NCBI GenBank assembly: GCA_024234735.1
Contig: JACKNV010000001.1
Coordinates: 744,001-808,000, forward strand
Reading direction: 5' to 3'
DNA: 64,000 nucleotides
Origin: Pseudomonadales bacterium
Lineage (GTDB): Bacteria; Pseudomonadota; Gammaproteobacteria; Pseudomonadales; Halieaceae
Part shown: in pieces, positions 54,723 to 64,000 of the stretch
Numbering within the stretch: position 1 is the first letter of the stretch
How the letters are laid out: each line of letters starts with the position of its first letter
The notes under the pieces: model-generated
Seen by the model: the letters and a program-made list of their open reading frames with translations, nothing else
What the model was told of the DNA's origin: nothing
Database searches by the model: none
Translations under genes and position numbers: made by a program

Positions 54723-54735
54723 GCCCGGTGCGGGC
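54723..54735. terminator. Short hairpin between convergent ETF-QO and DUF1285 genes
   Basis: GCCCG-GTG-CGGGC is a 5-bp GC stem in the 21-base gap between stops; no T-run. Confidence 0.3.
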
Positions 54736-54738
54736 GGC

Positions 54739-55278
54739 TCAGTCGCCCGCCAGTTCGAAACAGTAATCGCCACTGCGCACCACCGGCACCCCATCACGCG
54801 GCTCGGCAATGTCGGCGAGTCGGTACCAGGCATTGCGGGAAAACAGGGCTGTCAGGCCATGCTCAAGGGCCAGGTAGGGAACGCCCTGCATCGAGGTTTC
54901 CGCCGCCAGTGGATGCAATGCGTCCACCATCACCTGGCGACCCGTGTTCAGGCTTGCCTGCAGTTGCGGCGGTGAGCCGGGCACCACATCGATATCGGTC
55001 ACCACCAGAGGGTGCAAGTCCACCTGTATGCGCCATTTCTCCGCGGGGGTTACCAGATAGTAATGGCCGTCCTCTTCCCGCCTCAGAATACTGGCGAACA
55101 GGTTCACCAGCGCCTGCCGGGTGATGGCGGAACCCTCGTGGTACCAGCGACCGTCGGCCGCTATCCGGATGGCGATATCCCCCGACAGGTCGGGATGCCA
55201 CAAATGCAGTGGTGGTGAAGTGAAATTGCGGTTGCGCCCCCCGGCCTGCTTGGCGATGTCGTCCAGGGAGCGCGCCAC
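54739..55278 (-). CDS. DUF1285 family protein
   Basis: This 179-residue protein matches DUF1285: PPLHLWHPDLSGDIAIRIAADGRWYHEGSAITRQALVNLFASILR, then YYLVTPAEKWRIQVDLHPL. Family structures show an all-beta fold with no known activity. The GTG at 55278 has GAGG nine bases before it and starts 11 bases after the serA stop, so the two are likely one operon. A TTG seven codons upstream is an alternative. Confidence 0.85.
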   Translation of the reverse strand: MARSLDDIAKQAGGRNRNFTSPPLHLWHPDLSGDIAIRIAADGRWYHEGSAITRQALVNLFASILRREEDGHYYLVTPAEKWRIQVDLHPLVVTDIDVVPGSPPQLQASLNTGRQVMVDALHPLAAETSMQGVPYLALEHGLTALFSRNAWYRLADIAEPRDGVPVVRSGDYCFELAGD

Positions 55279-55289
55279 GGCCTGTCGCC

Positions 55290-56474
55290 TCAGGCGCAAT
55301 CGCCGATGAGGCGCACGTTGATGACCCCGCGCAGGGCGCGCATCTTGTCGAGGACGGCCTCGCCGGCCCGGGTATCGATATCGATCAGGTTGTAGGCGAT
55401 GCCCTCGCGGCTCTTGTTGAGCATGTCGATGACGTTGATATTCTCGTCAGCGAGAATGGCCAGCACGCTGCCCAGTATCTTGGGAACGTTTTCGTTGCTG
55501 ACCGACAGGCGGCAGCCGGTAACACGCTCCAACTGCAGCGCGGGGAAGTTGACCGAGTTGCGAACATTGCCGTTCTCGAGGAAATCCCGCAACTGCTCCG
55601 CCGCCATGATGGCGCAGTTCTCCTCGGCCTCATCGGTGCTGGCGCCGATGTGGGGCATGAGGATGACATCGTTGCGCCCGATCAACGCCGGCGAAGGAAA
55701 ATCGGCGATGTACCTGCGCAGGGTTCCCGCGTCCAGCGCGCCTGTCACTGCCTCCTCGTCGACAATCTCCTGGCGCGCGAAATTGAGCAGACAGCTCCCT
55801 TTTTTCGCAGCGCCCAACAGCTCGGCATTGACCAGGCCGCGGGTTGAATCCAGGACTGGCAGATGCAGGCTGACGTAGTCACTGCGGGCAAACAGCATTG
55901 CCAGGTTGTCCGCCTTGCGCACCTTGCTGGACAGGCGCCAGGCGGCCTCCACCGACAGGGCGGGATCGTAGCCGATTACCTCCATCCCCATGGTCAGGGC
56001 CATTTCCGCCACCATGGAGCCAATCGCGCCCAGCCCGACCACACCCAGGGTCTTGCCAACGAGTTCGTTACCCTTGAATTGCTTCTTGTGCGCCTCGAGC
56101 ACGCGATTGAGCTCGGCCTTGTCCTGCATGTCGCCCAGCGTATCCACGTAGCGAATGCCCTCGACGATACCGCGGGAACCGAGTAACAGGGCGGCGGCCA
56201 CCAGCTCCTTCACGGCGTTGGCATTGGCCCCCGGGGAATTGAATACCGGGATACCACGACGGGTGCATTCCGCCACGGGGATATTGTTGACCCCTGCACC
56301 GGCCCGCGCGATGGCCAGCACCGAGCCGGCGATATCTTCAGGCTGCAATTTGTGGCTGCGCAACAGAATGGCGTCGGGGCTGGAAAACTCGCTGGCGATC
56401 TCGTATCGATCGCGCGGCAGGCGCTCCAGGCCCTTGAGTGAAATCTGGTTAAGTGTCAGTACCTTGTTGGCCAT
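55290..56474 (-). CDS. serA: D-3-phosphoglycerate dehydrogenase with ACT domain
   Basis: This 394-residue dehydrogenase makes phosphohydroxypyruvate for serine. The substrate domain has LLRSHKLQPEDI and FNSPGANANAVKELV; the NAD motif is GKTLGVVGLGAIGSMVAEMA (about 145); the catalytic His lies in MPHIGASTDEAEE. A C-terminal ACT domain (VPKILGSVLAILADENINVIDMLNKSR, about 325-394) is the usual serine feedback site. It is shorter than E. coli SerA (410) but complete. Confidence 0.95.
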   Translation of the reverse strand: MANKVLTLNQISLKGLERLPRDRYEIASEFSSPDAILLRSHKLQPEDIAGSVLAIARAGAGVNNIPVAECTRRGIPVFNSPGANANAVKELVAAALLLGSRGIVEGIRYVDTLGDMQDKAELNRVLEAHKKQFKGNELVGKTLGVVGLGAIGSMVAEMALTMGMEVIGYDPALSVEAAWRLSSKVRKADNLAMLFARSDYVSLHLPVLDSTRGLVNAELLGAAKKGSCLLNFARQEIVDEEAVTGALDAGTLRRYIADFPSPALIGRNDVILMPHIGASTDEAEENCAIMAAEQLRDFLENGNVRNSVNFPALQLERVTGCRLSVSNENVPKILGSVLAILADENINVIDMLNKSREGIAYNLIDIDTRAGEAVLDKMRALRGVINVRLIGDCA

Positions 56475-56498
56475 GGGTTCCTCAATACGGTGACTGGA

Positions 56499-58379
56499 TT
56501 AGCGGACGACGATATCGGCGCGGTTGCGCAAGCCGTTCTGGTACTCGGTGTTCAGCAGATTGGCCAGCTCGGTGCTCACCTGGCGACGCATCGCCAGTTG
56601 ATCCGCTTGCTCCAGTTGCTCCCAGCTACCCGGCTCGACGTGACTCAGGGACACGATGCGTACATCGCCCGCAGGTGTCGTAACCTGCTCGATGACAGCT
56701 CCCTCCCCGCCCGGGACCGGCATCGCAAATGCCGCGCTCAACACCTCTGGTGGCAGGTTGCCGTTATCCCGAGCTACCCCGGGCTCCACCTGCCAGGGGA
56801 AGCCCTGTTGGGTTGCCACCTGCTCTATGGTGGCGCCATCGCCGAGCGCCTGCATGGCGTCCTGGGCCGCGGCGAGGGCCTGGTCGCGTGCGGCCTGGTC
56901 GGTGATCAGTGCCGCGATCTCATCGCGAACCCGCTCCAGGGGCATCACTTCGGGCAGGTTGTGCTGGCGCACGCGCAGCACCACGAAGCGGTCCTCCCCC
57001 AACTCGATAACGTCGCTGTTGTGGCCGTCCTCCAGCACTTCCTCGGAAAACGCCGCTGCCAACAGTGAGGGGTGGGCAAACAGGCCCTGCTGCTGGCTGC
57101 GTGTTACCGGTTCACTACGCACCACCTTAAGCTGCATATCCTGTGCAGGCCCGTCCAGGTTCTCGGCGTTGAATACCAGGTCCTTGAGCTCCTCGACAGC
57201 CAGCAGCAACTCACCGCGAGCGGCCGAGAGCTGCAGTTGTTCTTCCAATTGCGGTCGCAGCTCCTCGAAATCCGGTGCCGCACCCTCGCGGCGATCGGTC
57301 ACCAGCACCAGGTGGACACCGGCGTCGGTGGTGACCGGGTCGGAAACCGTACCGGGCTCGATACTGGCGATAACCGCCTCCATTTCAGCAGGGAATGCAT
57401 CTCCGGTGGTGGAGCCCAGGTCGCCGCCGCTGGCGGCCGAACCGACGTCGTCGGAATACTGCGCTGCCACGTCGGCAAAAGCCGTACCCGAGGCAAGTGC
57501 CGCCTGGGCCTGCGCGACACGCTGCTGCAATGCCTCCTCGCTTTCCTGCGCGCCCCGCTCGAACAGAATGTGGGACACACGGTATTCCGTCTGATACTGG
57601 GTATTCTCTGTCTCCAGCCGGTAGGCCTCGCGCACCTCGGCCTCATCGACAGGGGCGCGAAAATCGTCCGGGGTCAGTTCGATGTAGTCCAGTTCGACGG
57701 TTTCCGGTGACCGGAATGCTTCCTGGTTCGCCGCATAGTAAGCCGCGATCTCTTCGTCGCCGGGAGGTGTGTCGGCGATGAAGTTCTCCAGCGGTATGGT
57801 CAGGTAGGCGATGTCGCGCTGCTCAGCGTTGACCCGGGCCTCCAGGGAAAGCTCCAGCGGCGTGCTGAACTCACTGCCCATAAGCCCGGCACGCAACTGG
57901 GTCAGGGCAATGTCATCGCGCAGGGTTTCCTTGAAATAGGCAGGCGTGAAACCCGCGTTTGCCAGTACACTGGTAAACAGCTGCGGCGAGAACTTGCCTT
58001 CGATCTGGAACTGTTCCATGTTGGCGATCATGGCGCCGACTTCCCGCTTGGAGGCCGCCAGATCCAACTCGGCCGCTGACTGCATCAGCAATTTGCGGTC
58101 TATCAGCCCCTCCAGTGCCTCGGCGCCGAGCAGGTCGTCATCCAGCATGGTGGGATCGAAGTTGTCGCCCATCATGGCGATCAGGCGACGCTTCTGGTTG
58201 TTGACTGCCTGCTGCAGTTCACCGGGACCGATTTCCTCGCCGTTGACTTCGGCGACGCCGCCGCTGCCACCGCCGACGAGAATCGATTCGATGCCGAAAA
58301 TGGAGAAAGAGATAACAATCAGCCATACCACGATCTTGGTGGTAGGCCCCTGGATATTCTGGCGTATGTTCTGCAGCAT
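56499..58379 (-). CDS. ppiD: Periplasmic peptidyl-prolyl isomerase / chaperone PpiD
   Basis: This 626-residue protein has an N-terminal inner-membrane anchor (TKIVVWLIVISFSIFGI), a SurA_N-like chaperone region with NGEEIGPGELQQAVNNQKRRL, a parvulin domain (about 265-365, YRVSHILFERG and GSTTGDAFPAEMEAVI), and a long C-terminal part. It helps outer-membrane proteins leaving the Sec channel. Gene order hupB-ppiD in the same direction is conserved in gammaproteobacteria. Confidence 0.93.
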   Translation of the reverse strand: MLQNIRQNIQGPTTKIVVWLIVISFSIFGIESILVGGGSGGVAEVNGEEIGPGELQQAVNNQKRRLIAMMGDNFDPTMLDDDLLGAEALEGLIDRKLLMQSAAELDLAASKREVGAMIANMEQFQIEGKFSPQLFTSVLANAGFTPAYFKETLRDDIALTQLRAGLMGSEFSTPLELSLEARVNAEQRDIAYLTIPLENFIADTPPGDEEIAAYYAANQEAFRSPETVELDYIELTPDDFRAPVDEAEVREAYRLETENTQYQTEYRVSHILFERGAQESEEALQQRVAQAQAALASGTAFADVAAQYSDDVGSAASGGDLGSTTGDAFPAEMEAVIASIEPGTVSDPVTTDAGVHLVLVTDRREGAAPDFEELRPQLEEQLQLSAARGELLLAVEELKDLVFNAENLDGPAQDMQLKVVRSEPVTRSQQQGLFAHPSLLAAAFSEEVLEDGHNSDVIELGEDRFVVLRVRQHNLPEVMPLERVRDEIAALITDQAARDQALAAAQDAMQALGDGATIEQVATQQGFPWQVEPGVARDNGNLPPEVLSAAFAMPVPGGEGAVIEQVTTPAGDVRIVSLSHVEPGSWEQLEQADQLAMRRQVSTELANLLNTEYQNGLRNRADIVVR

Positions 58380-58399
58380 CTGATGTTACTCTGGGAAAA

Positions 58400-58432
58400 T
58401 AAAAAAAAAGCGCACCGGTAAGTGCGCCTTTC
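58400..58432 (-). terminator. Rho-independent terminator after hupB
   Basis: GCGCAC, loop CGGTAA, GTGCGC forms a 6-bp stem followed on the minus strand by nine T. It terminates hupB transcripts before ppiD. Confidence 0.8.
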
Positions 58433-58511
58433 TGCTTGCTGGGAATACCCTACAACCGGAGGGAAGGCGCAGAACCTGTCGCGTTCCGATCGTACCGCCC
58501 CCTCCAGGTCG

Positions 58512-58787
58512 TCAACTGTTGACAGCGTCTTTGAGTGCTTTACCGGCTTTGAAACCGGGGACGTTCGAAGCGCTGATCTGGATGGTCGCGCCGGTCTGGG
58601 GGTTGCGGCCGGTGCGCGCGGCCCGCGGCTTGACGGCAAAGGTACCAAAGCCGACAAGTGAAACCTGGTCACCTTTTTTCAGGGCATCGGTAATGCTGTC
58701 CACTACAGCGTCAAGGGCGCGCCCGGCAGAAGCCTTGGGCAGGTCGGCGGCAGCCGCAATAGCATCGATCAGTTCAGTTTTATTCAC
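58512..58787 (-). CDS. hupB: DNA-binding protein HU (beta type)
   Basis: This 91-residue nucleoid protein starts MNKTELIDAIAAAADLPKAS and has the beta-arm GRNPQTGATIQISASNVPGFKAGKALKDAVN with the conserved proline. It lies between lon and ppiD, the usual position of hupB. The 244-base gap to lon (58788-59031) holds its promoter; I see nothing else there. Confidence 0.97.
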   Translation of the reverse strand: MNKTELIDAIAAAADLPKASAGRALDAVVDSITDALKKGDQVSLVGFGTFAVKPRAARTGRNPQTGATIQISASNVPGFKAGKALKDAVNS

Positions 58788-59031
58788 ACTTTTCCCCTTC
58801 AGAGATGAAAATTTTGGTCCTAGTTTGTGGCGCCTCGGAGTGAAGCCTGGTCGGTCGAACTCCGGGGCAATCGGTCATGGGGCCCCGGGCCCTGCCCGAA
58901 ACGGGCGTCATGAAAAGATTGCTAACTGGTCTGGACACCCGATGCGGGCCGGGAGTCCGAAAAATACCGGTGTAATCGCACGCAAGACTTTATACCAGAG
59001 GCCGGATTCCGGTCAACACGGAAGCGCCGGG

Positions 59032-61443
<2,412 letters not shown>

Positions 61444-61483
61444 AACACTCTCCGGGGAACAAAAACAACGTAACACCTGGCCT

Positions 61484-61510
61484 AGATTGGGGCGAAATTC
61501 GAAAAATCAA
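61484..61510 (-). promoter_or_regulatory. Candidate sigma-32 (heat shock) promoter of lon
   Basis: On the minus strand GTTGATT lies 12 bases before CCCCAATCT, similar to the sigma-32 pattern CTTGAAA-N11-16-CCCCATNT. It would place transcription start about 30 bases upstream of the lon ATG. The fit is partial. Confidence 0.4.
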
Positions 61511-61583
61511 CCGGCGGCTGCACCGGCCCCCTACTGCGGGGAGTCGCTCTGTCCCCGCCGCGCCGCAGGGTATCAGCGGGCGC

Positions 61584-62873
61584 CTACTCGTCAGTGGAGG
61601 CGACCCTGGGGGCGGGTTCGTGGTTCTGGTAGACCAGCAGGGGCTCGGAATCGCCGCGGATGACGGATTCGTCTATGACGACCTTGCTGACGTCATCCCT
61701 GGAGGGAATATTGTACATGGAGTCCAGCAGCACACCCTCGAGGATGGAACGCAGTCCGCGCGCCCCGGTCTTGCGCTCCATCGCCTTTTCGGCGACCGCG
61801 CGCAGGCCGTCCTCGCGGAAATCCACTTCTACCCCTTCCATCTCGAACAGCTTGCTGTATTGCTTGGTGAGGGCATTCTTCGGTTCGGTGAGAATCTTGA
61901 CGAGCGCCTCCACGTCCAGTTCTTCCAGGGTGGCAATCACTGGCAGGCGGCCGACAAACTCCGGAATGAGGCCGTACTGCACCAGGTCCTCGGGTTCGAG
62001 TTCATACAGCAACTCGCCGACATTGCGGCGCTCGTCCTTGCTCTTGACCTCGGCGGAAAAGCCGATTCCACCCTTCTCGGAGCGATTGCGGATCACCTTG
62101 TCCAGCCCGGCGAAAGCGCCGCCGCAGATGAACAGGATGTTGGAGGTGTCCACCTGCAGGAACTCCTGCTGCGGATGCTTGCGCCCGCCCTGGGGCGGCA
62201 CCGATGCGACCGTGCCCTCGATCAGCTTGAGCAGGGCCTGCTGCACCCCTTCGCCGGATACGTCCCGGGTGATCGACGGGTTGTCGGACTTGCGCGAGAT
62301 CTTGTCGATCTCATCGATGTAGACAATGCCCACCTGGGCCTTCTCGACATCGTAGTCGCATTTCTGCAGCAGCTTCTGGATGATGTTCTCGACGTCCTCG
62401 CCGACATACCCCGCCTCGGTGAGAGTGGTGGCATCGGCGATCGTGAAGGGCACGTCCAGCAGCCGGGCGAGGGTTTCCGCCAGCAGCGTCTTGCCGCTGC
62501 CGGTTGGACCCACCAGCAAAATGTTGCTCTTGCCCAGCTCCACGTCCTGGGTGCGACCCTGGCCGTGGCGCAGGCGCTTGTAGTGGTTGTAGACGGCGAC
62601 CGACAGCACCTTCTTGGCGCGCGCCTGGCCGATCACATACTCGTCGAGGATGGCGTTGATCTCCCGGGGAACCGGCAGGTGATCCTCGGCGGCGTCGCTG
62701 CCGCTGTCCTGCACTTCCTCGCGGATGATATCGTTGCACAGGTCCACGCACTCGTCGCAAATGAATACCGACGGGCCGGCGATCAACTTGCGCACCTCAT
62801 GCTGGCTCTTGCCACAGAAGGAACAGTACAGCAGCTTGCCGCCTTCGCTGGAATTGCTGGTATTGTCGCTCAT
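61584..62873 (-). CDS. clpX: ATP-dependent Clp protease ATPase subunit ClpX
   Basis: This 429-residue unfoldase has a zinc-binding domain (CSFCGKSQ ... CDECVDLC), Walker A GPTGSGKTLLAETLARLL (about 120), Walker B VYIDEIDKI, and C-terminal sensor 2 (TGARGLRSILE). ATG start 62873. It lies 158 bases after clpP and 140 bases before lon. Confidence 0.98.
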   Translation of the reverse strand: MSDNTSNSSEGGKLLYCSFCGKSQHEVRKLIAGPSVFICDECVDLCNDIIREEVQDSGSDAAEDHLPVPREINAILDEYVIGQARAKKVLSVAVYNHYKRLRHGQGRTQDVELGKSNILLVGPTGSGKTLLAETLARLLDVPFTIADATTLTEAGYVGEDVENIIQKLLQKCDYDVEKAQVGIVYIDEIDKISRKSDNPSITRDVSGEGVQQALLKLIEGTVASVPPQGGRKHPQQEFLQVDTSNILFICGGAFAGLDKVIRNRSEKGGIGFSAEVKSKDERRNVGELLYELEPEDLVQYGLIPEFVGRLPVIATLEELDVEALVKILTEPKNALTKQYSKLFEMEGVEVDFREDGLRAVAEKAMERKTGARGLRSILEGVLLDSMYNIPSRDDVSKVVIDESVIRGDSEPLLVYQNHEPAPRVASTDE

Positions 62874-63031
62874 TCGACTGCCTTACACCCTGATACAGTT
62901 TCGCCCGTCATCTACACCACTACGATGATGACTTTTGCCGCTTTTTGCAAGTCCCGGTGGCACTAAATGGCCGATATTCCCGGGGCGCGGCCGAACATCC
63001 CGGCCCCGCCAGCCCGCGGCGGATACCGCCC

Positions 63032-63679
63032 TCAGCTGCTCTTGGCCAGGGCCGCGCGGCGATCGAGAACCGCGTCTACCAGCCCGTATTCCACGCTCTG
63101 CTGGGCGTTCATGAAGCGATCTCGCTCGGTGTCGCGCTCGATCACGTCCAGGCTCTGCCCGGTGTGCTCCGCCATCAGTTCGTTGAGACGCTGGCGGATG
63201 ATGAGTATTTCCTTGGCCTGGATCTCGATATCGGTAGCCTGGCCCTGGGCGCCCCCGGAGGGCTGGTGGATCATGGTGCGGGCATTGGGCAGGCAATACC
63301 GCTTGCCCTTGGTGCCGCCGCACAGCAGGAAAGCGCCCATGGACGCCGCCTGGCCGATGCACATGGTGCTCACGTCGGGCTTGATGAACTGCATGGTGTC
63401 GTATACCGACAGGCCCGCGGTAACCGAACCGCCCGGAGAATTGATATACAGGTGAATGTCCTTGTCCGGGTTTTCCGACTCCAGGAACAGCAACTGGGCA
63501 ACAATGAGGTTGGCCATGTGATCCTCTACCGGCCCCACCACGAAAATCACCCGCTCTTTCAGCAGGCGGGAATAGATGTCGTAGGAGCGCTCGCCGCGGG
63601 CGGTCTGCTCCACCACCATGGGTATCAGGCCCAGGTTGTTGATCGTATTCCTGTTTTGTCCGTCGAACTCGAATGCCAT
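63032..63679 (-). CDS. clpP: ATP-dependent Clp protease proteolytic subunit ClpP
   Basis: This 215-residue serine protease has the Ser in CIGQAASMGAFLL (about 110), the His in RTMIHQPSGGAQGQA and Asp in ERDTERDRFMNA. It forms the 14-mer with ClpX encoded downstream. ATG start 63679. Confidence 0.98.
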   Translation of the reverse strand: MAFEFDGQNRNTINNLGLIPMVVEQTARGERSYDIYSRLLKERVIFVVGPVEDHMANLIVAQLLFLESENPDKDIHLYINSPGGSVTAGLSVYDTMQFIKPDVSTMCIGQAASMGAFLLCGGTKGKRYCLPNARTMIHQPSGGAQGQATDIEIQAKEILIIRQRLNELMAEHTGQSLDVIERDTERDRFMNAQQSVEYGLVDAVLDRRAALAKSS

Positions 63680-63737
63680 GGAGAATCCCCTGCGCTGGCC
63701 GCGAATATCGGTGAAGGGGCGCTAGGGCCCCGATAAC

Positions 63738-64000
63738 TCAGCTCTCGGCCTGTGCCTGGCCGATCGCCTCCTGGTAGCTGCACTGCTTCTCGACTATGTT
63801 GGCATTCTCCAGCAGCTTTGCAACCATCTGATCCTCCAAAACCCGGGATTCGATGGCCGCCAGCTGTTCCTGGTTGGAATAGTAGTAGTTCACCACCTCT
63901 TCCGGGTCCTGGTAGGTGGAGGCGAGTTCCTCCACGGCCTCGCGCACCTTGGCGCCGTCCGCCTTGAGGTCCAGCTTGCTCACCAGCTCCGCCAGCACCA
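63738..64000 (-). CDS. tig: Trigger factor, C-terminal part (truncated by window)
   Basis: About 87 codons of the 3' end are visible; the 5' end lies past the window edge. The residues match the helical C-terminal arm of trigger factor (LAELVSKLDLKADGAKVREAVEELASTYQ then PEEVVNYYYSN). The order tig-clpP-clpX is conserved. A ribosome-bound chaperone and prolyl isomerase. Confidence 0.92.
   Translation of the reverse strand, partial: VLAELVSKLDLKADGAKVREAVEELASTYQDPEEVVNYYYSNQEQLAAIESRVLEDQMVAKLLENANIVEKQCSYQEAIGQAQAES

Overview
The window is a high-GC, gene-dense gammaproteobacterial chromosome segment. The gene complement (CysG fusion, prc, NfuA, DUF2970, AddAB-like nuclease pair, ETF/ETF-QO, a tig-clpP-clpX-lon-hupB-ppiD block, wax-ester-synthase and SnoaL families) suggests a marine member near the Cellvibrionales/Halieaceae. 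That placement is inference from gene content; no rRNA or other taxonomic marker is present.

Layout. 1-3119: crcB, serS, cysG. 3166-7261 (minus strand): tail-specific protease, acetyl-CoA hydrolase/transferase, VOC protein. 7403-14342: an accessory lipid/oxidoreductase stretch with a nitronate monooxygenase-like enzyme, a degenerate metallo-beta-lactamase-like protein, an NAD-dependent epimerase, a wax ester synthase/DGAT with a lysine-repeat tail, and four small SnoaL/NTF2-like proteins. 14550-17782: a decayed dif-bounded mobile region. It has two 28-bp sites that look like XerCD dif sites exactly 2840 bp apart, each at the end of a ~328-bp direct repeat carrying a phage-like gene remnant, with an intact-looking IS21-family element between them. 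18006-20858: a secreted alpha/beta hydrolase and small secreted proteins or lipoproteins.

20875-26824 is a sulfide-oxidation locus: a FisR-type sigma-54 activator with the three-cysteine polysulfide sensor, two tandem palindromes as probable activator sites, a -24/-12 promoter, a persulfide dioxygenase-like protein, a DUF442-sulfide:quinone oxidoreductase fusion and a SulP transporter, the last three translationally coupled. 27134-31965: sohB, nudC, dnaQ, rnhA, a methyltransferase and gloB. 32010-34489: mltD and rlmG. 34504-41290: a sirtuin and an AddA/AddB-like helicase-nuclease pair joined by ATGA overlaps. 41448-50965: aroG, nfuA, metH, DUF2970, a 41-residue membrane protein, sulfite reductase with DUF934, and a CPA2 antiporter. 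51088-54717: etfA and etfB facing ETF-QO. 54739-64000: DUF1285, serA, ppiD, hupB, lon, clpX, clpP and the 3' end of tig.

Most of the window is ordinary housekeeping. The two places worth following up are the dif/IS21/phage-remnant region, which may mark the replication terminus, and the FisR-controlled sulfide operon, whose regulatory DNA can be read almost completely. I saw no tRNA, rRNA or CRISPR array.
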